Source of the DNA: Pardosa pseudoannulata
Lineage: Eukaryota > Arthropoda > Arachnida > Araneae > Lycosidae
Assembly (NCBI GenBank): GCA_032207245.1
Contig: CM063509.1
Span: forward strand, 68,292,613 to 68,356,612
DNA length: 64,000 bases
Reading direction: 5' to 3'
In this document: piece after piece, positions 49,101-57,744 of the stretch
Numbering within the stretch: position 1 is the first letter of the stretch
How the letters are laid out: each line of letters opens with the position of its first letter
The notes under the pieces: model-generated
What the model was told of the DNA's origin: nothing
Database searches by the model: none
The model's input: the letters and a program-made list of their open reading frames with translations, nothing else
Program-made: the position numbers and the translations under genes

Positions 49101-52100
49101 AGAAGAAAATGAAGGCGGAGTATAAAATAAGAAGCAAAAGCTAAGCACTTCTTCACCTTCTTGCTTACACAGCAATTTTCCACCCCAACGGTGTGCAAGT
49201 AACATAAGGGGAAATCCTATCCCCATCAGATCAATATCTCCTATAGATATACTAAAGCGTGACGTAAAAGACTTGATGTCACGTTTTCACAAGCCAAAAT
49301 GGCTATTATGCTAGACTAGAATATAGCCCGTCATATGACGGGATAAGTAAAATTTTTAATTTTCTAGACTTGTAAAATACCTTAGGAGTCAGGTAAAAAA
49401 AATGGTTTGATTTTTGGCTGACAATTATGTTGCAACAAAAAATAATCGATGATTAAATTTAAAATTATCACATAATCTATTATTTAATATAAAAGAAAAT
49501 TATTTACGTAATATCTAAGTTCAGTGATGAGGAGTATGAAAATAATGCAGACGATATTTAAATAATTTAAAATAAGAAATGATTAAATGAGATGGTTAAA
49601 GGAATGACGTCATAATGTTAGGAAAAAATGTTATTTTTACCCATTTATTATAAGGCGATTTCACTCAGTAGGGCAAATTCTCAAATTATGACAATTCTGG
49701 CTTCAGTTTCAAACGAAAGGGCAGTTTATTGTTTATCTATTGGCTGTTATAAACATGAAAATGAATGGGAAGGGCATTATAGTAGTTCATGACGTTGCGA
49801 CAAATTGCCTTATGTGATAAATTAATAAATTTAATTGCCTTCTCTTAACCGGGGAAAATAGAGCTTGAAATAATGGCATTATGCTCGAAATTGGGGGAAG
49901 GGGTGGATTTCGAACGTTAGAAGATGATAGTATTTTTCTCTGTGATATGAAGCATATTTATACCAATTTATTTCAGAATCGGATCGATAGTTCAGGAGAA
50001 AAAACTTTACTCGCTTTGAATTTTGCTAGTCCTAACACATCAAGAATCTAATATGGATGCCTCTATCCATTCCAGGTCCAACCGCTTCATAAATTCGAGG
50101 ACAGACGGACAGATAACTTAGGCTATTATTATATAGTGGATGCGCAGCAAAGTCCTTGATTGGCTTTTTCCTCCCCAACCATTGATCAAAAAACATATAC
50201 GGGGTGGCCATAATTAAACTGACAGTGCTCACAGTGTTCTGTAGCGAGATCTATTTGCGAGAATGACGCCACATTTTGTAGGAAGATTAAACAAGATGGA
50301 GGACGAAGGATTCCGTGAAAAAACAAATTAGTTCCAAAAGCCACCGCTAGGGGAATATTTGGTGCTGTGTAATAGAAAATAGAGTGTTAACAAATGCAAA
50401 TCAATACGGAAATTAATTTCTTAACTGTGCCAATGGATGAAACGTGAAATTTGAATAAAGAACTTCGTCTGCTCAGCGTACGTGATATTGCAGATCACGA
50501 GACTTTATCGGTGTTATGTAGATTGATTTTACGCTTTTTTAAAAATGTTGCCATATTGCACTTGAATTAAATCAGAAAAGGTGCATAGTAAAAGGTAATT
50601 TTATTCGGTGTTAATTTGCATTTGTTAACACTCTATTTTCTATAACACAGCGCCAAATATCCCCTAGCGGTGACTTTGGGAATTTTTTTTTTCCCGGAAT
50701 CCTTTGTCCCCCGTCTTGTTTAATCTTTCTACAAAAAGTGGCGTTATTCACGCAAATAGATCGCGTTACAGAACACTGTGAGCACTGTCACTTTAATTAT
50801 GGCCGCCCGGTACTTCTAATCACAAAAATGTTTCAAATAAGTATGATATAATGTAAATATTAATATTAATAATTATAAGTATTAAAATTAGTAAATATCA
50901 GTATTAAGATAAACGTAGATGTATTTGGGTGTGTGGCACCTAGGAGATAACAGCTTTATATTCACGGTGTACCTACTTACAAGTGTGGCTGCATTAACAT
51001 GCAACTTCTAACACAGTTATAAAAATAAAAGAAAAAAGAAAAGACAAATACAAGAGATTACTCTGAAATTTTTGAGATACGCTCAGACGAGAATTTACAA
51101 AATAAAAATAACGGTTTAATTTTAAAAGACAAATATTTTAACACAGCAGATGATTTTTTACTGACTTACTTCAACTGTTTTAGCGTAGAATAAATTTTAA
51201 ACAGAAGAGAAAATGGAGTTGACGTGAGAACATATTCGCGCTATGATTTTCTACGATTTTAAAGCAGGATTAAATCAAGAAGAATGATTTCAACGCTTGC
51301 AATTGACATTTGGTGATGAATCTCCAGCTCGTGCTACTGTATTCAGATGGTTTAAAGAATTTAGCAGAGATCGCCATTTTCTTCAGGATGAAAAACACAC
51401 AAGAAGGCCGCCGTCGACAGTAATCCCGGATAATATGTCTGCCATACGAAAAATGTTAATGCATGATAATGCTCTACCTATCAAAGTATACAGAAGGAAC
51501 TCCACATTGGATCCTCAGCCCCACACAAAATTATTAATGAAGAATTACATATGAAAAAAGTAGTTTGTCGTTGGGTTCCCCAAAATCTAACTGAACATCG
51601 AAAAGGAGAGCGTGTCAGAATCAGTAAAGAAACTCTTAAATTGCTAAATGATGGTGACCACCGCATCATTTATAAAATTGTAACGAGTGATGAAGCGTAC
51701 ATACCATCTTTTGATGTTCCAACACGTAAAGAAAGCAAAGTATAGGTTTTTGAAGATGATCTCAAGCCGACAATGGTGAAAAGACAACGCGCACTGAAAA
51801 AAGTTCTGTATGCAGCTTTCGTCAGAAGTACGGGATTGGTCAAAGCCATCAAGTTGGAAGGACAGAAGACAGTAACAGCAAACTGGTATACCGCTAAATG
51901 TCTAATGAATGAAAATATAGAACAACTAAAAAAAATTTTTTTTAATGACAGATTTACCATTTTCTCCTTGTTTGTGAAGTTAGTCTTCGAATGACTTAGC
52001 ACTAAAATTTATGAATCAAAAGATGTATAATGCAATGAAAAAAAGACTCCCATTTATTCTATGGGAGAGAAATTTTCTTTTATACATCAGAATTTAAATG

Positions 52101-53206
52101 TAATCTTAACCATCTGGTGGCTAACTATAATTACTAAACTCAAAACGGAACAGTGGTAATAACGAATAATTTCGTAACGCTTAAAATAGTCAAAAAAAGG
52201 TTCAGGCATGGTTGGAATACGTGTTTCCATTGAAATCTGAAGACCGATAATTTTCACGATTACGATACTTTCTTTACTTCGTATGCGGAAGTAAAAAAAG
52301 GTTTATGATTCTGTTACTAAAACTGTTCAACAAAATTATTTTGATGAAATAGATACTGTTAAGTTAAAACCAATACTCACCAAACAAAGCCGTGGTATAT
52401 AGCACAAAAATGGCCGTCAGGACTATGATATAAAACCTCATGTTATCAAGTCTTCTTTTAAACACGCAGTTGATCGTATCAGAGACATTGATAGGCGTCA
52501 AAAGATTCATCCAGGGGTTACCCTGGTAAGTTCCCAGTACGAAAACTGATTCATTGATGCACAACCTCACGTAAAATAGGAAACAAACAGTGAACACCAT
52601 CCTGTATATAACCGCGCCGATTATGAGAGCGTAGAAGCCAAGTCCGATGTCAGGCGTCCAGAAATACTGCAGGCCCATATCTGTAACTGGGATAGCATTG
52701 TAAAGTCCCAGAAACACAGCTATGAGTACTGTCCTCTCTCGGTGGTCAGTCGAGTCAGTAATATAACACAAACATCCAAGAATCATCAGGTTGTTCCCGC
52801 CTAAAAACCCGTTCAGCCCTTCAGCTATGAGGAGGGTCTTGCTTGCAGTCTTTGGTGCATGCAGAGCAACAAGTAAAAACAAGTCGCAGATGAGAGATCC
52901 AATGAACGGCAGCGTTAACAGAAGCTTTCTGCCATGCTTGTCACTCCAGGCTGTTAAGAATAGACAAGGTATCACAGCTAAGCAGTTATTCACCAACAAG
53001 CAATGGAACATGAATCGGGATACTTTTTCGTCCTCAAATAAAGTACCCGTGTCGTTGAGGAGCATGGTGAGGTTAGAAGCGAGGCCATCTGGCTCATCCG
53101 TTTCTTCTTGAAGAATGTAAAGTCTATAACTTTGAAGCTTGATTTTTTGAAGAATGGCAAGTATTACAGTCACAATGATGACTCCTCCTTTTTGATAGGC
53201 TGCCAT
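35216..53206 (-). CDS. SLC46-like 12-TM MFS transporter gene, four coding exons
   Basis: This is the one host gene I can support. The exons are 53206-52381, 41029-40793, 38960-38877 and 35379-35216. All introns are GT...AG and phase 1 (a lone G pairs with the first two bases of the next exon, giving Gly each time), and the joined frame is 436 residues. The protein has about 12 hydrophobic segments, the MFS motif-A loop SDKHGRK (residues 88-94) after TM2, two N-glycosylation sequons (NLT at 45, NDT at 51) in the large TM1-TM2 loop, and the SKLVERSETG loop after TM10, which resembles the SLC46 family. SLC46 members include the proton-coupled folate transporter and lysosomal or plasma-membrane solute carriers. 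The substrate here cannot be told from sequence. The C-terminus ends right at TM12, shorter than usual, so one more exon may exist. Introns are 11.4, 1.8 and 3.5 kb and full of transposons. The family call is from recognised motifs, not a search. Confidence 0.85.
35715..36256 (-). mobile_element. Internally deleted piggyBac element, TTAA flanks
   Basis: TTAA lies on both sides (35711-35714, 36257-36260), and the ends CCCCTTCCGGTA and TACCGGAATGGG are inverted. Subterminal inverted segments contain GACGAGTGTAGCTCGTCA and GACGAGCTAGACTCGTCA. It lies in intron 3 of the transporter gene. Confidence 0.88.
35890..36144 (-). pseudogene. piggyBac transposase C-terminal Cys-rich fragment
   Basis: The frame contains KRKPTKKCRVCYKNQIKSET, then WRC, the start of the C-terminal Cys-rich zinc-binding domain of PGBD4-like piggyBac transposases. 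Later cysteines are lost after a probable frameshift (RIPLHFVL). The catalytic DDD core is missing from the element. Confidence 0.75.
36354..38217 (-). pseudogene. Tc1-type (Tcb1-like) transposase gene split by a hAT insertion
   Basis: Reading from the ATG at 38217 gives MTSQRRMEDSGSWRVVGRIE, then a TAG. It resumes after the hAT (37158-38004) in a linker, and 36956-36354 is a clean 200-residue catalytic half: FTDESRF (first Asp), VLMDDNARLQ (second Asp), YSPDLNPIENLWDALG (Glu), ending RGDHIPY as in spider-type Tcb1. The second region reads NARLQ where intact copies commonly have an NARPH-like motif. The catalytic half is well preserved but the gene cannot be active. Confidence 0.85.
37158..38004 (-). 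mobile_element. hAT element, TIR CAGGGCTTCGAACC, copy 1
   Basis: GTTAAAAT is duplicated exactly (37150-37157, 38005-38012) within the Tc1 gene. The subterminal regions are rich in GGTTCAGTTCCGGTTTTCG repeats. Inside, 37811-37548 on the minus strand encodes 87 residues of the hAT C-terminal dimerisation region (ATQVSVERAFSGLKFILRDN). The rest of the transposase has been deleted. Other copies are at 54982 and 57902. Confidence 0.93.
38585..38628 (+). mobile_element. Helitron 3' terminal fragment
   Basis: The hairpin CCCGTCATATAACGGG is followed by TAAATGCTAG and T. Only the terminus is present, in intron 3. Confidence 0.6.
38877..38960 (-). CDS. SLC46-like transporter, coding exon 3
   Basis: This 84-base exon is bounded by a pyrimidine-rich acceptor (TTGTTTTCACTAG) and the donor GTAATT. 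It encodes 27 whole residues, ALVGVGSLFVP...SKLVERSET, covering TM10 and the conserved SLC46 loop that follows. Both ends are phase 1. It is too short to be found as a free reading frame and was recognised by family motif and splice phase. Confidence 0.85.
39118..39305 (+). mobile_element. Helitron 5' end fragment
   Basis: It starts TCCCCTCTATGATAATA after an A and continues with the family text GGACCTGGAATGGATAGAGG. It is truncated where the Tc1 fragment begins. It lies in intron 2. Confidence 0.65.
39306..39595 (+). pseudogene. Tc1-type (Tcb1) transposase fragment
   Basis: Two frames together give GGGIMICGTFS..., VVVEQTMNATGYLNIIADQLHPYMALFFQL and, after a frameshift near 39460-39490, FKQNDAPCHKAKIVLEWFQE (second catalytic Asp in QNDAPCH) and AEFQLMSWPP. 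It stops just before the NSPDLNPIE motif, where the mariner fragment begins. Confidence 0.75.
39596..39860 (-). pseudogene. mariner transposase fragment, opposite orientation
   Basis: Minus-strand reading gives TPKHKIQRLGAALTFLLRYH, then RIVTGNETWISDFTPETKQQ and, past a stop, RKGMCTVFWDRKAG, the middle of a mariner transposase. The first catalytic Asp of the usual TGDETW motif is Asn here. It abuts the Tc1 fragment without spacer. Confidence 0.75.
40208..40770 (+). repeat. 188-bp tandem repeat, three units, in intron 2
   Basis: Units share AACTGCTGTAATTTGATCCA (near 40228, 40418, 40604), CAGGGAGCCCTG, TTTAGCACTGCTTGCAG and ATACGAGGAGGAAAA. The last unit ends about 25 bases from the exon-2 donor. 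Confidence 0.9.
40793..41029 (-). CDS. SLC46-like transporter, coding exon 2
   Basis: The exon is 237 bases, with acceptor ...TTCCACAG at its upstream side and donor GTAACC at 40792-40787. It adds 78 residues after the split Gly, including the loop LYFRGKFLWPQKD and TM8-TM9 (VLVFSAIFTV and LGTYGCFSLGISCLV). Phase 1 at both ends matches exons 1 and 3. A 188-bp tandem repeat ends about 25 bases beyond the donor. Confidence 0.85.
41421..42876. mobile_element. Non-autonomous hAT with internal ~400-bp triplication
   Basis: The ends CAGGGCCCGACTAAGATA... and ...CTAATCACGCCCTG are inverted, with GTGCCCAGGGCAC near each end. Flanks are CTGACGTT (41413-41420) and CTGGCGTT (42877-42884), 7 of 8 identical. 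Inside, a unit starting TTACAGTCATATAAAAATTA occurs at 41514, 41931 and 42326. No transposase. Confidence 0.8.
42987..45307 (+). mobile_element. hAT element (ZBED5/GTF2IRD2-like), TSD ATCTAAAG
   Basis: The ends CAGGGGTAGGCAACGCTGCG and GGTTGCCGACCCCTG are inverted. ATCTAAAG lies at 42979-42986 and 45308-45315. At 2321 bp it keeps nearly the whole transposase gene, unlike the other hAT copies here. Confidence 0.95.
43302..45143 (+). pseudogene. hAT transposase pseudogene, ZBED5/GTF2IRD2-like
   Basis: Order: start MDKCKRKRTYYFNDEW; a BED-like zinc finger (CLLC...ERHFKTVH); KAATIASYKISHLLAKN and GELVKEAMLEAADSLFEEF; LQRDESTDVT (catalytic Asp region); FTTDGAPAMTG; LLHTEVRWLSRGKILERF; IQGKNQHIADMISTVNAFK; and the C-terminal dimerisation motif CESLFSDMKYLKLKYRTKL. 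Breaks: a frameshift near 43500, a TAG at 43840, a frameshift near 44160, a TAA after HLLKK at 44589 and a further stop near 44670. The copy is dead but recent enough to read throughout. Confidence 0.9.
45316..46305 (+). mobile_element. Internally deleted hAT, adjacent and sharing the TSD
   Basis: The ends CAAGGGTGGCCAAAAGC and ATTTGTCCACCCCTG are inverted. ATCTAAAG is on both sides (45308-45315, 46306-46313), the left one being the right flank of the neighbouring hAT. A run of about 30 T lies near 46133-46163. Confidence 0.92.
45585..45783 (+). pseudogene. hAT transposase C-terminal remnant
   Basis: A continuous frame reads STYICERTFSLMIYTKNKYR, then SQITDENLHSVLRIVTSDLD and ends RFHFSH*, the hAT C-terminal dimerisation region of GTF2IRD2-like transposases. 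All upstream domains are deleted. Confidence 0.8.
46590..47570 (+). repeat. ~0.4-kb tandem repeat, 2.4 units
   Basis: Units share ACTAAT...ATTATACCCATTT, GCCCAAA(A/G)(A/G)GAAAC, ATACAGTCGAAACTCTGTTT and AACCACCAAATATCGAGTAG, starting near 46600, 47018 and 47388. Confidence 0.8.
48040..48600. other. GC-richer unassigned block
   Basis: It is richer in G and C than its surroundings. Open frames on both strands (48083-48364 +, 48099-48386 -) show only low-complexity Ser/Pro or basic text and no family features. It is probably retroelement-derived, but unproven. Confidence 0.3.
48655..48750 (-). repeat. tRNA-like (SINE head) sequence
   Basis: On the minus strand, AGCGGTTAGCTTATTGTA is followed by GGGTTCGAATCCC, a perfect B box. 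There is no clean cloverleaf acceptor stem, so I read it as a tRNA-derived repeat rather than a functional tRNA. Confidence 0.5.
48751..49315. other. Unassigned AT-rich intron sequence
   Basis: A TAAA microsatellite lies near 49078-49098. Nothing else recognised. Confidence 0.4.
49316..50140 (-). mobile_element. Non-autonomous Helitron, both ends intact
   Basis: On the minus strand it starts TCCACTATATAATAATAGCC and ends with the perfect hairpin CCCGTCATATGACGGG plus CTATATTCTAG. It is flanked by A and T on that strand. At 825 bp it is the best-preserved short member of the family. It carries a nested 158-bp MITE (49653-49810). Confidence 0.92.
49653..49810 (-). mobile_element. 158-bp MITE with AGGC(A/G)ATTT ends, TA flanks, in Helitron
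   Basis: AGGCGATTT and AAATTGCCT are inverted and flanked by TA. A homologous copy in the opposite orientation is at 61580-61736. TA duplication suggests a Tc1/mariner-mobilised MITE. Confidence 0.75.
50200..50810. mobile_element. Long-TIR MITE with TA flanks
   Basis: Arms of about 200 bp begin CGGGGTGGCCATAATTAAAC and its inverted counterpart (TTTAATTATGGCCGCCCG), flanked by TA (50198-50199, 50811-50812). Arms share TGACAGTGCTCACAGTGTTC and AACACTCTATTTTCTAT. The core is ~200 bp without coding capacity. Ends and TA target suggest the Tc1/mariner superfamily. Confidence 0.85.
50813..51212. other. Unassigned AT-rich intron sequence
   Basis: No recognised feature. Confidence 0.4.
51213..51995 (+). 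pseudogene. mariner transposase pseudogene
   Basis: It begins with ATG and reads EHIRAMIFYDFKAGLNQEE past two stops, then LTFGDESPARATVFRWFKEF (HTH), DGDHRIIYKIVTSDEAYIPS (TSDEAY replacing the usual TGDETW), then KPTMVKRQRALKKVLYAAF and TVTANWYTAKCL. Stops and frameshifts occur, and the last catalytic region is missing or unrecognisable. Confidence 0.8.
52381..53206 (-). CDS. SLC46-like transporter, coding exon 1
   Basis: The exon encodes residues 1-275 and the first base of Gly276. The frame reads on to a stop about 12 bases into the intron, but GTGAGT at 52380-52375 is a near-perfect donor and its phase fits exon 2. It holds TM1 (about 7-20), a loop with sequons at N45 and N51, TM2 (66-86), motif A SDKHGRK, TM3 (98-116), TM4-TM6 (about 124-214), a cytosolic loop (215-256) and TM7 (257-275). 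The ATG at 53206 is the first in this frame after a possible acceptor (AG at 53236-53235). Confidence 0.85.
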
Positions 53207-53207
53207 C

Positions 53208-53234
53208 TTACAGTAGAAGTGTTAGTACCAGCAT
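53208..53234 (-). promoter_or_regulatory. Possible short upstream ORF before the transporter start
   Basis: An ATG at 53234 opens an 8-codon frame (MLVLTLLL) whose TAA ends one base before the main ATG. It directly follows a possible 3' splice site (CTGTTTTCAG ending at 53235). If that acceptor is used, the uORF would start the exon and could reduce or couple translation of the transporter. This is inference from position only. Confidence 0.35.
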
Positions 53235-53239
53235 CTGAA

Positions 53240-53683
53240 AACAGTGAGGAAAGGTAAATATTTCACAATGGATTTTCAAATTTTATAAACAATACTAGGG
53301 TGCTTTGTCCTCTAGGTGATGTGTGGGGCATAGGAATTTTTTTAAACATGTATTAATAACAAACACACACACTCATATATACGTCGGGCTCCACTAAAAT
53401 GGCACTAGAGTCCTGATTACATTTTCATAGCTTTATTCAAATCTTAGAGCACACTACTCATCAATCATCTTCAATGGCGTTGCACATTGGCGCCTAACTT
53501 TTAACAAAGGCAGGCTTAGCTGCCTCGGGTAGCCACAGCTCTGTCTGCGGAATGTGCACACTGCTCTCTGCTCAGATCACTGCGCGTGAGCCGTATTTAT
53601 GTGGCTAACTCCTCACGCCGTGTCACTCTCAGTAAAGAATCCTTAATTAAAATCTTTTAAAATTAATCTACAATTTAAATCCT

Positions 53684-53723
<40 letters not shown>

Positions 53724-53900
53724 TAAATCTAAAATATTTTATAATATTATTTCATTTACAATTTATTTTTAGTTTGATCACTCAAAAAATTTTAGATGAA
53801 CATTTTTCAAAATTAGTTTTGTCAATAGATTTTATCTATAATTTTTAGGCATTTTTAAAACCCTAACTCTGAAATATTGTAGGGCATTTATTGAACATGC
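53240..53900. other. Upstream region of the transporter gene
   Basis: No coding exon was recognised. It has an (AT)n microsatellite (about 53684-53720) and a moderately GC-richer patch (about 53460-53630) that could include a 5' exon or promoter, but no core motif is convincing. Confidence 0.3.
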
Positions 53901-54000
53901 NNNNNNNNNNNNNNNNNNNNNNNNNNNNNNNNNNNNNNNNNNNNNNNNNNNNNNNNNNNNNNNNNNNNNNNNNNNNNNNNNNNNNNNNNNNNNNNNNNNN
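53901..54000. other. Assembly gap (100 N)
   Basis: Exactly 100 N, the conventional unknown-size scaffold gap, at the edge of a tandem array. Confidence 0.99.
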
Positions 54001-57000
54001 TTAACATATAATTTTAATTTTTTATAGTTACCTTTTTCTAGTAATAAAGTATTGAATTTCTTCCCGATAATTGAGCTTTTTTTGAAAATTTCACTATAAT
54101 AATTTCAACATTTTTTTTATATTGCTAAAATCTGTTTATTCTTTTTTTTGTGTGTGTGGCTCTGTTATTTTTTATTGCTTTATTCTAAGAAAGTGTATTT
54201 AAATTGCAGTAAAGTAAAATAGTAACTAAAATGCTGAAAAAATTGTACGGTTTTCTTGATAATTAAATATTTTGAGTATCAATCAGCAGAATTTTAAAAT
54301 TTATTTCAGCTGTCAATATACTATTATAGAGTGTCGCCATCTGTCAGCAAGCTAGAAAATTTAAAATTCGTACTGAATGGTTAGATTGAACGGTTAAAAA
54401 GTATTATTAAAGACTGCATGTTAAGATAAAACTCACGTTTAGTACAGTTCATATATATATAAGTCAGTGAAAAATATTTCACTCTAAAATTTATTTCTTT
54501 TTATCAAAAACATGATTAGAAACTTACATGCCTGACACGGTATATTTTTTCAGGAATTTGGTTTTGTAATTTTTATATTTATTTTATTTATTTATTTTTA
54601 TTTTATTTTTAAAAGCAATCTGCAGCAAATAATTGTTTTCACATAATATCAAGTATTGTTCATTTCGTCAATAATCAGTTCTAAATTGGCATATAATTTT
54701 AATCCTTTATAGTTACCTTTTCTCAATAGTAAAGTGTTAAATTTCTTCCCGATAATTGAGCTTTTTTGAAAAATTCGCTATAAGACTTTCAACATTTTCT
54801 TATATTGCTAAAAACTGTTTCTGTTTTTGGTCTCTGCTATTTTTGTTGCTTTGTTCTAAGAAAGTGTATTTAAATTGCAGTAAAGTAAAATAGTTTCTAA
54901 CAATTGTTCGGTTTTCTTGATAGTCAAATATTTTGAGTGTCAATTAGCAGAATTTTTTAAATTTATTTCAGCTGTCAATATCAGGGCTTCGAACCGGAAC
55001 TGAACCGAAAACCGAAAACCGGAAAAAACCGTTATTTTGGTCGGAACGAAAACCGGAACTGAACCGAAAAAAATATCGGTTTATTTCGGTTCGATACATC
55101 TTTCAGTCATTTTGTTACTGTTACCAACTTATCAATATTTTCTAATTTAACGTCAACTTTATAATTATCATTACATGTATACTGCTTCTCGATTTCCTAT
55201 TTTGATATTTGTTGAAAGAGCGTTTCCAGGTTTGAAATTTATTCTCCGAGACAACAGAAGTAATCTCAGTGAAACCACGTTAGAAGATATATTAATAATT
55301 AGAGGCAATTTTCATATGTTAAATAAATAATAAATTTTTTACATAATTATTGCAAGGCCAAGTGCACGATGTGAGAGTCAAACGACGAATGTGGGTAATC
55401 ATGAACCTAGTTGTCAAATGCGATTTTGATAATGGATAACAATGCCAATGCTCGCCGCTCTTATCGTACCTGCTGTTTGTATCAATTCACATAGTGTACC
55501 AATTAAAAAAAGAATAAAATCTTCTAAATTTTGATATAATTACATTTTTTGTTTATGATAGAATTATATTTTTAGTACAAATAAGAATATACATAAAATG
55601 AAATTATTCATTTGGAACTGAAACAAAAACCGTTATTTTTGGCGGAGCGAAAACCGGAACTGAACCGATATTAATTTTTTAGTTGAACCGGAACGAAAAC
55701 CGGAACAAAAAAAATTACGGTTCGAAGCCCTGGTCAATATACTATTATATAGTGTCGCCATCTGTCAACATGCTAGAAAATTTAAAATTCCTACTGAATG
55801 GTTAGAATGAAATGTTAAAAAGTATTATTAAAGACTGTATGTCAAGATAAAACTTAAGTTTAGTGCAGCTTATATATGTAAGTCAGTGAAAAATATTTCA
55901 CTCTAAAATTTATTTCTTGTTATCAAAAACATGATGAAAAACTTATATACCTGACAGGGCATTATTTTTCATGAATTTAGTTTTGCAATTTTTATATTTA
56001 TTTTTATTTATTTTTATTTGTAAAAGCAATCTGCAGCTATTATTCATTTTGTCATTGATCAGTTTTAAATTGGCATATAACTTTAATCCTTGATAGTTTA
56101 TCTTTTTCCAGTAGTAAAATATTAAATTTCATCCCGATAATTGAGCTCTTTTGAAAATTTCGCTGTAAGAATTTCAATATTTTCTTATATTGCTACAAAC
56201 TGTTTATTTTTTTTTTGTGGCTCTGCTACTTTTGTTGGTTTATTCTAAGAAAAGGTATTTAAATTGCAGTAAAGTAAAATAGAAACTAAAATAGTGAAAA
56301 AAATTGTACGGTTTTCTTGATAATTAAATATTTTGATTATCAATCAGCAGAACTTTTTAAAACACTTTTAGCCATTGTATAGTGTCGCCATCTGGCAGCA
56401 TGTTAGAAAATTTAAAATTCCAACTGAATGATTACAATAAACGATTAAAAAGTATTCTTAAAAACTGTATGTCAAGAAAAAACTCATGTGTAGTGCAGTT
56501 CATGTATGTAAATCAGTTAAAAATATTTCACTCTAAAATTTATTTATTTTTATTAAAAACATGATTAAAAACTTACATGCCTGACACGGCATTATTTTTC
56601 AGGAATTTAGTTTTGTAATTTTTATATTTATTTTTATTTATTTATTTTTATTTTACTTTTAAAAACTATCTGCAGCAAATAATTGTTTTCACATAATATC
56701 ATGTATTATGCATTTTGTCAATGTTCAATTCTAAATTAACATATAATTTTAATCCTTTATAGTTACCTTTTTCCAGTAGTGAAGTATTAAATTTCTTCCC
56801 GATAATTGAGCTTTTTTGAAAATTTCACTTTAAAAATTTTCAACATTTTCTTATATTGTTAAAAGCTGTTTCTTCTTTTTTGTGGCTCTGCTATTTTTGT
56901 TCCTTTATTCTAAAGAAAGTGTAATTAAATTGCAGTAAAGTAAAATAGTAACTAAAATGCTGAAAAAATTGTACGGTTTTCTTGATAATCAAATATTTTG

Positions 57001-57720
57001 AGTATCAATCAGCAGAATTTTTTAAATTTATTTCAGCTGTCAATATACTATTATATAGTGTCGCCATCTGTCAGCGTGCTAGAAAATTTAAAATTCCTAC
57101 TGAATGGTTAGAATGAACCGTTAAAAAGTATTATTAAAGACTGCATGTCAAGATAAAACTCAAGTGTAGTGAAGTTCATATATGTAAGTCAGTGAAAAAT
57201 ATTTCACTCTAAACTTTATTTATTTTTATCAAAAACATGATTAAAAACTCATATGTCTGATACGGCATTATTTTACAGGAATTTAGTTTTGTAATTTTTA
57301 TATTTATATTTATTTTTATTTTTTTATTTTTAAAAGCAATCTGCATCAATAATTGTTTTCACATAATATCAAGTATTGTTCATTTTGTCAATGTTCAATT
57401 CTAAATTGACATATAATTTTAATCCTTTATGAACCCTTCAATTCCTTTTTCTCATGATATTTTACCTTTTTTGAAAATTTCGCTGTAAGAATTTCAACAT
57501 TTTCTTATGTTTCTAAAAACTGTTTCTTCCTTTTTTGTGTGGCTCTGCTATTATGGTTGCTCTATTCTTAGAATTATCCTATTATATAGTGTCGCCATCT
57601 GTCAGCATGCTAGGAAATTTAAAATTCCAACTGAATGATTAGAATGACTAGCTAAAAAGTATTACTAAAGACTGCATGTGAGGATAAAAATCACGTTAAG
57701 TGCAGTGAAAATTTATCTAA
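54001..57720 (+). repeat. ~0.63-0.69-kb tandem array, about 4.5 units after removing a hAT
   Basis: Units share ACATATAATTTTAATC, TTTCTTCCCGATAATTGAGC, AAATTGCAGTAAAGTAAAAT, ATATAGTGTCGCCATCTGTC and TTTAAAAGCAATCTGCAG. Unit starts are near 54003, 54690, 56070, 56738 and 57410. The array begins at the assembly gap, so its true length is unknown. Confidence 0.9.
54982..55732 (+). mobile_element. hAT element, TIR CAGGGCTTCGAACC, copy 2
   Basis: GTCAATAT is duplicated exactly (54974-54981, 55733-55740) inside a tandem-array unit. It is inverted relative to copies 1 and 3. It keeps ERAFPGLKFILRDNRSNLSE and LEDILIIRGNFHMLNK but has lost the preceding part present in copy 1. Confidence 0.93.
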
Positions 57721-57744
57721 ATATTTAACATATTGTACTCAATT

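Larger units (their letters stand above)
41030..52380 (-). other. Transporter intron 1
   Basis: 11.35 kb between donor GTGAGT (52380) and acceptor CAG (41032-41030). It holds, in coordinate order, hAT 41421-42876, hAT 42987-45307, hAT 45316-46305, a ~0.4-kb tandem repeat (46590-47570), GC-rich unassigned DNA, a Helitron, a MITE and a mariner pseudogene. Confidence 0.8.

Noticed and set aside
49653..49810. Gene fragment captured by the Helitron
   Set aside because: The homologous segment at 61580-61736 has the same ends and TA flanks, so a MITE insertion explains it better.
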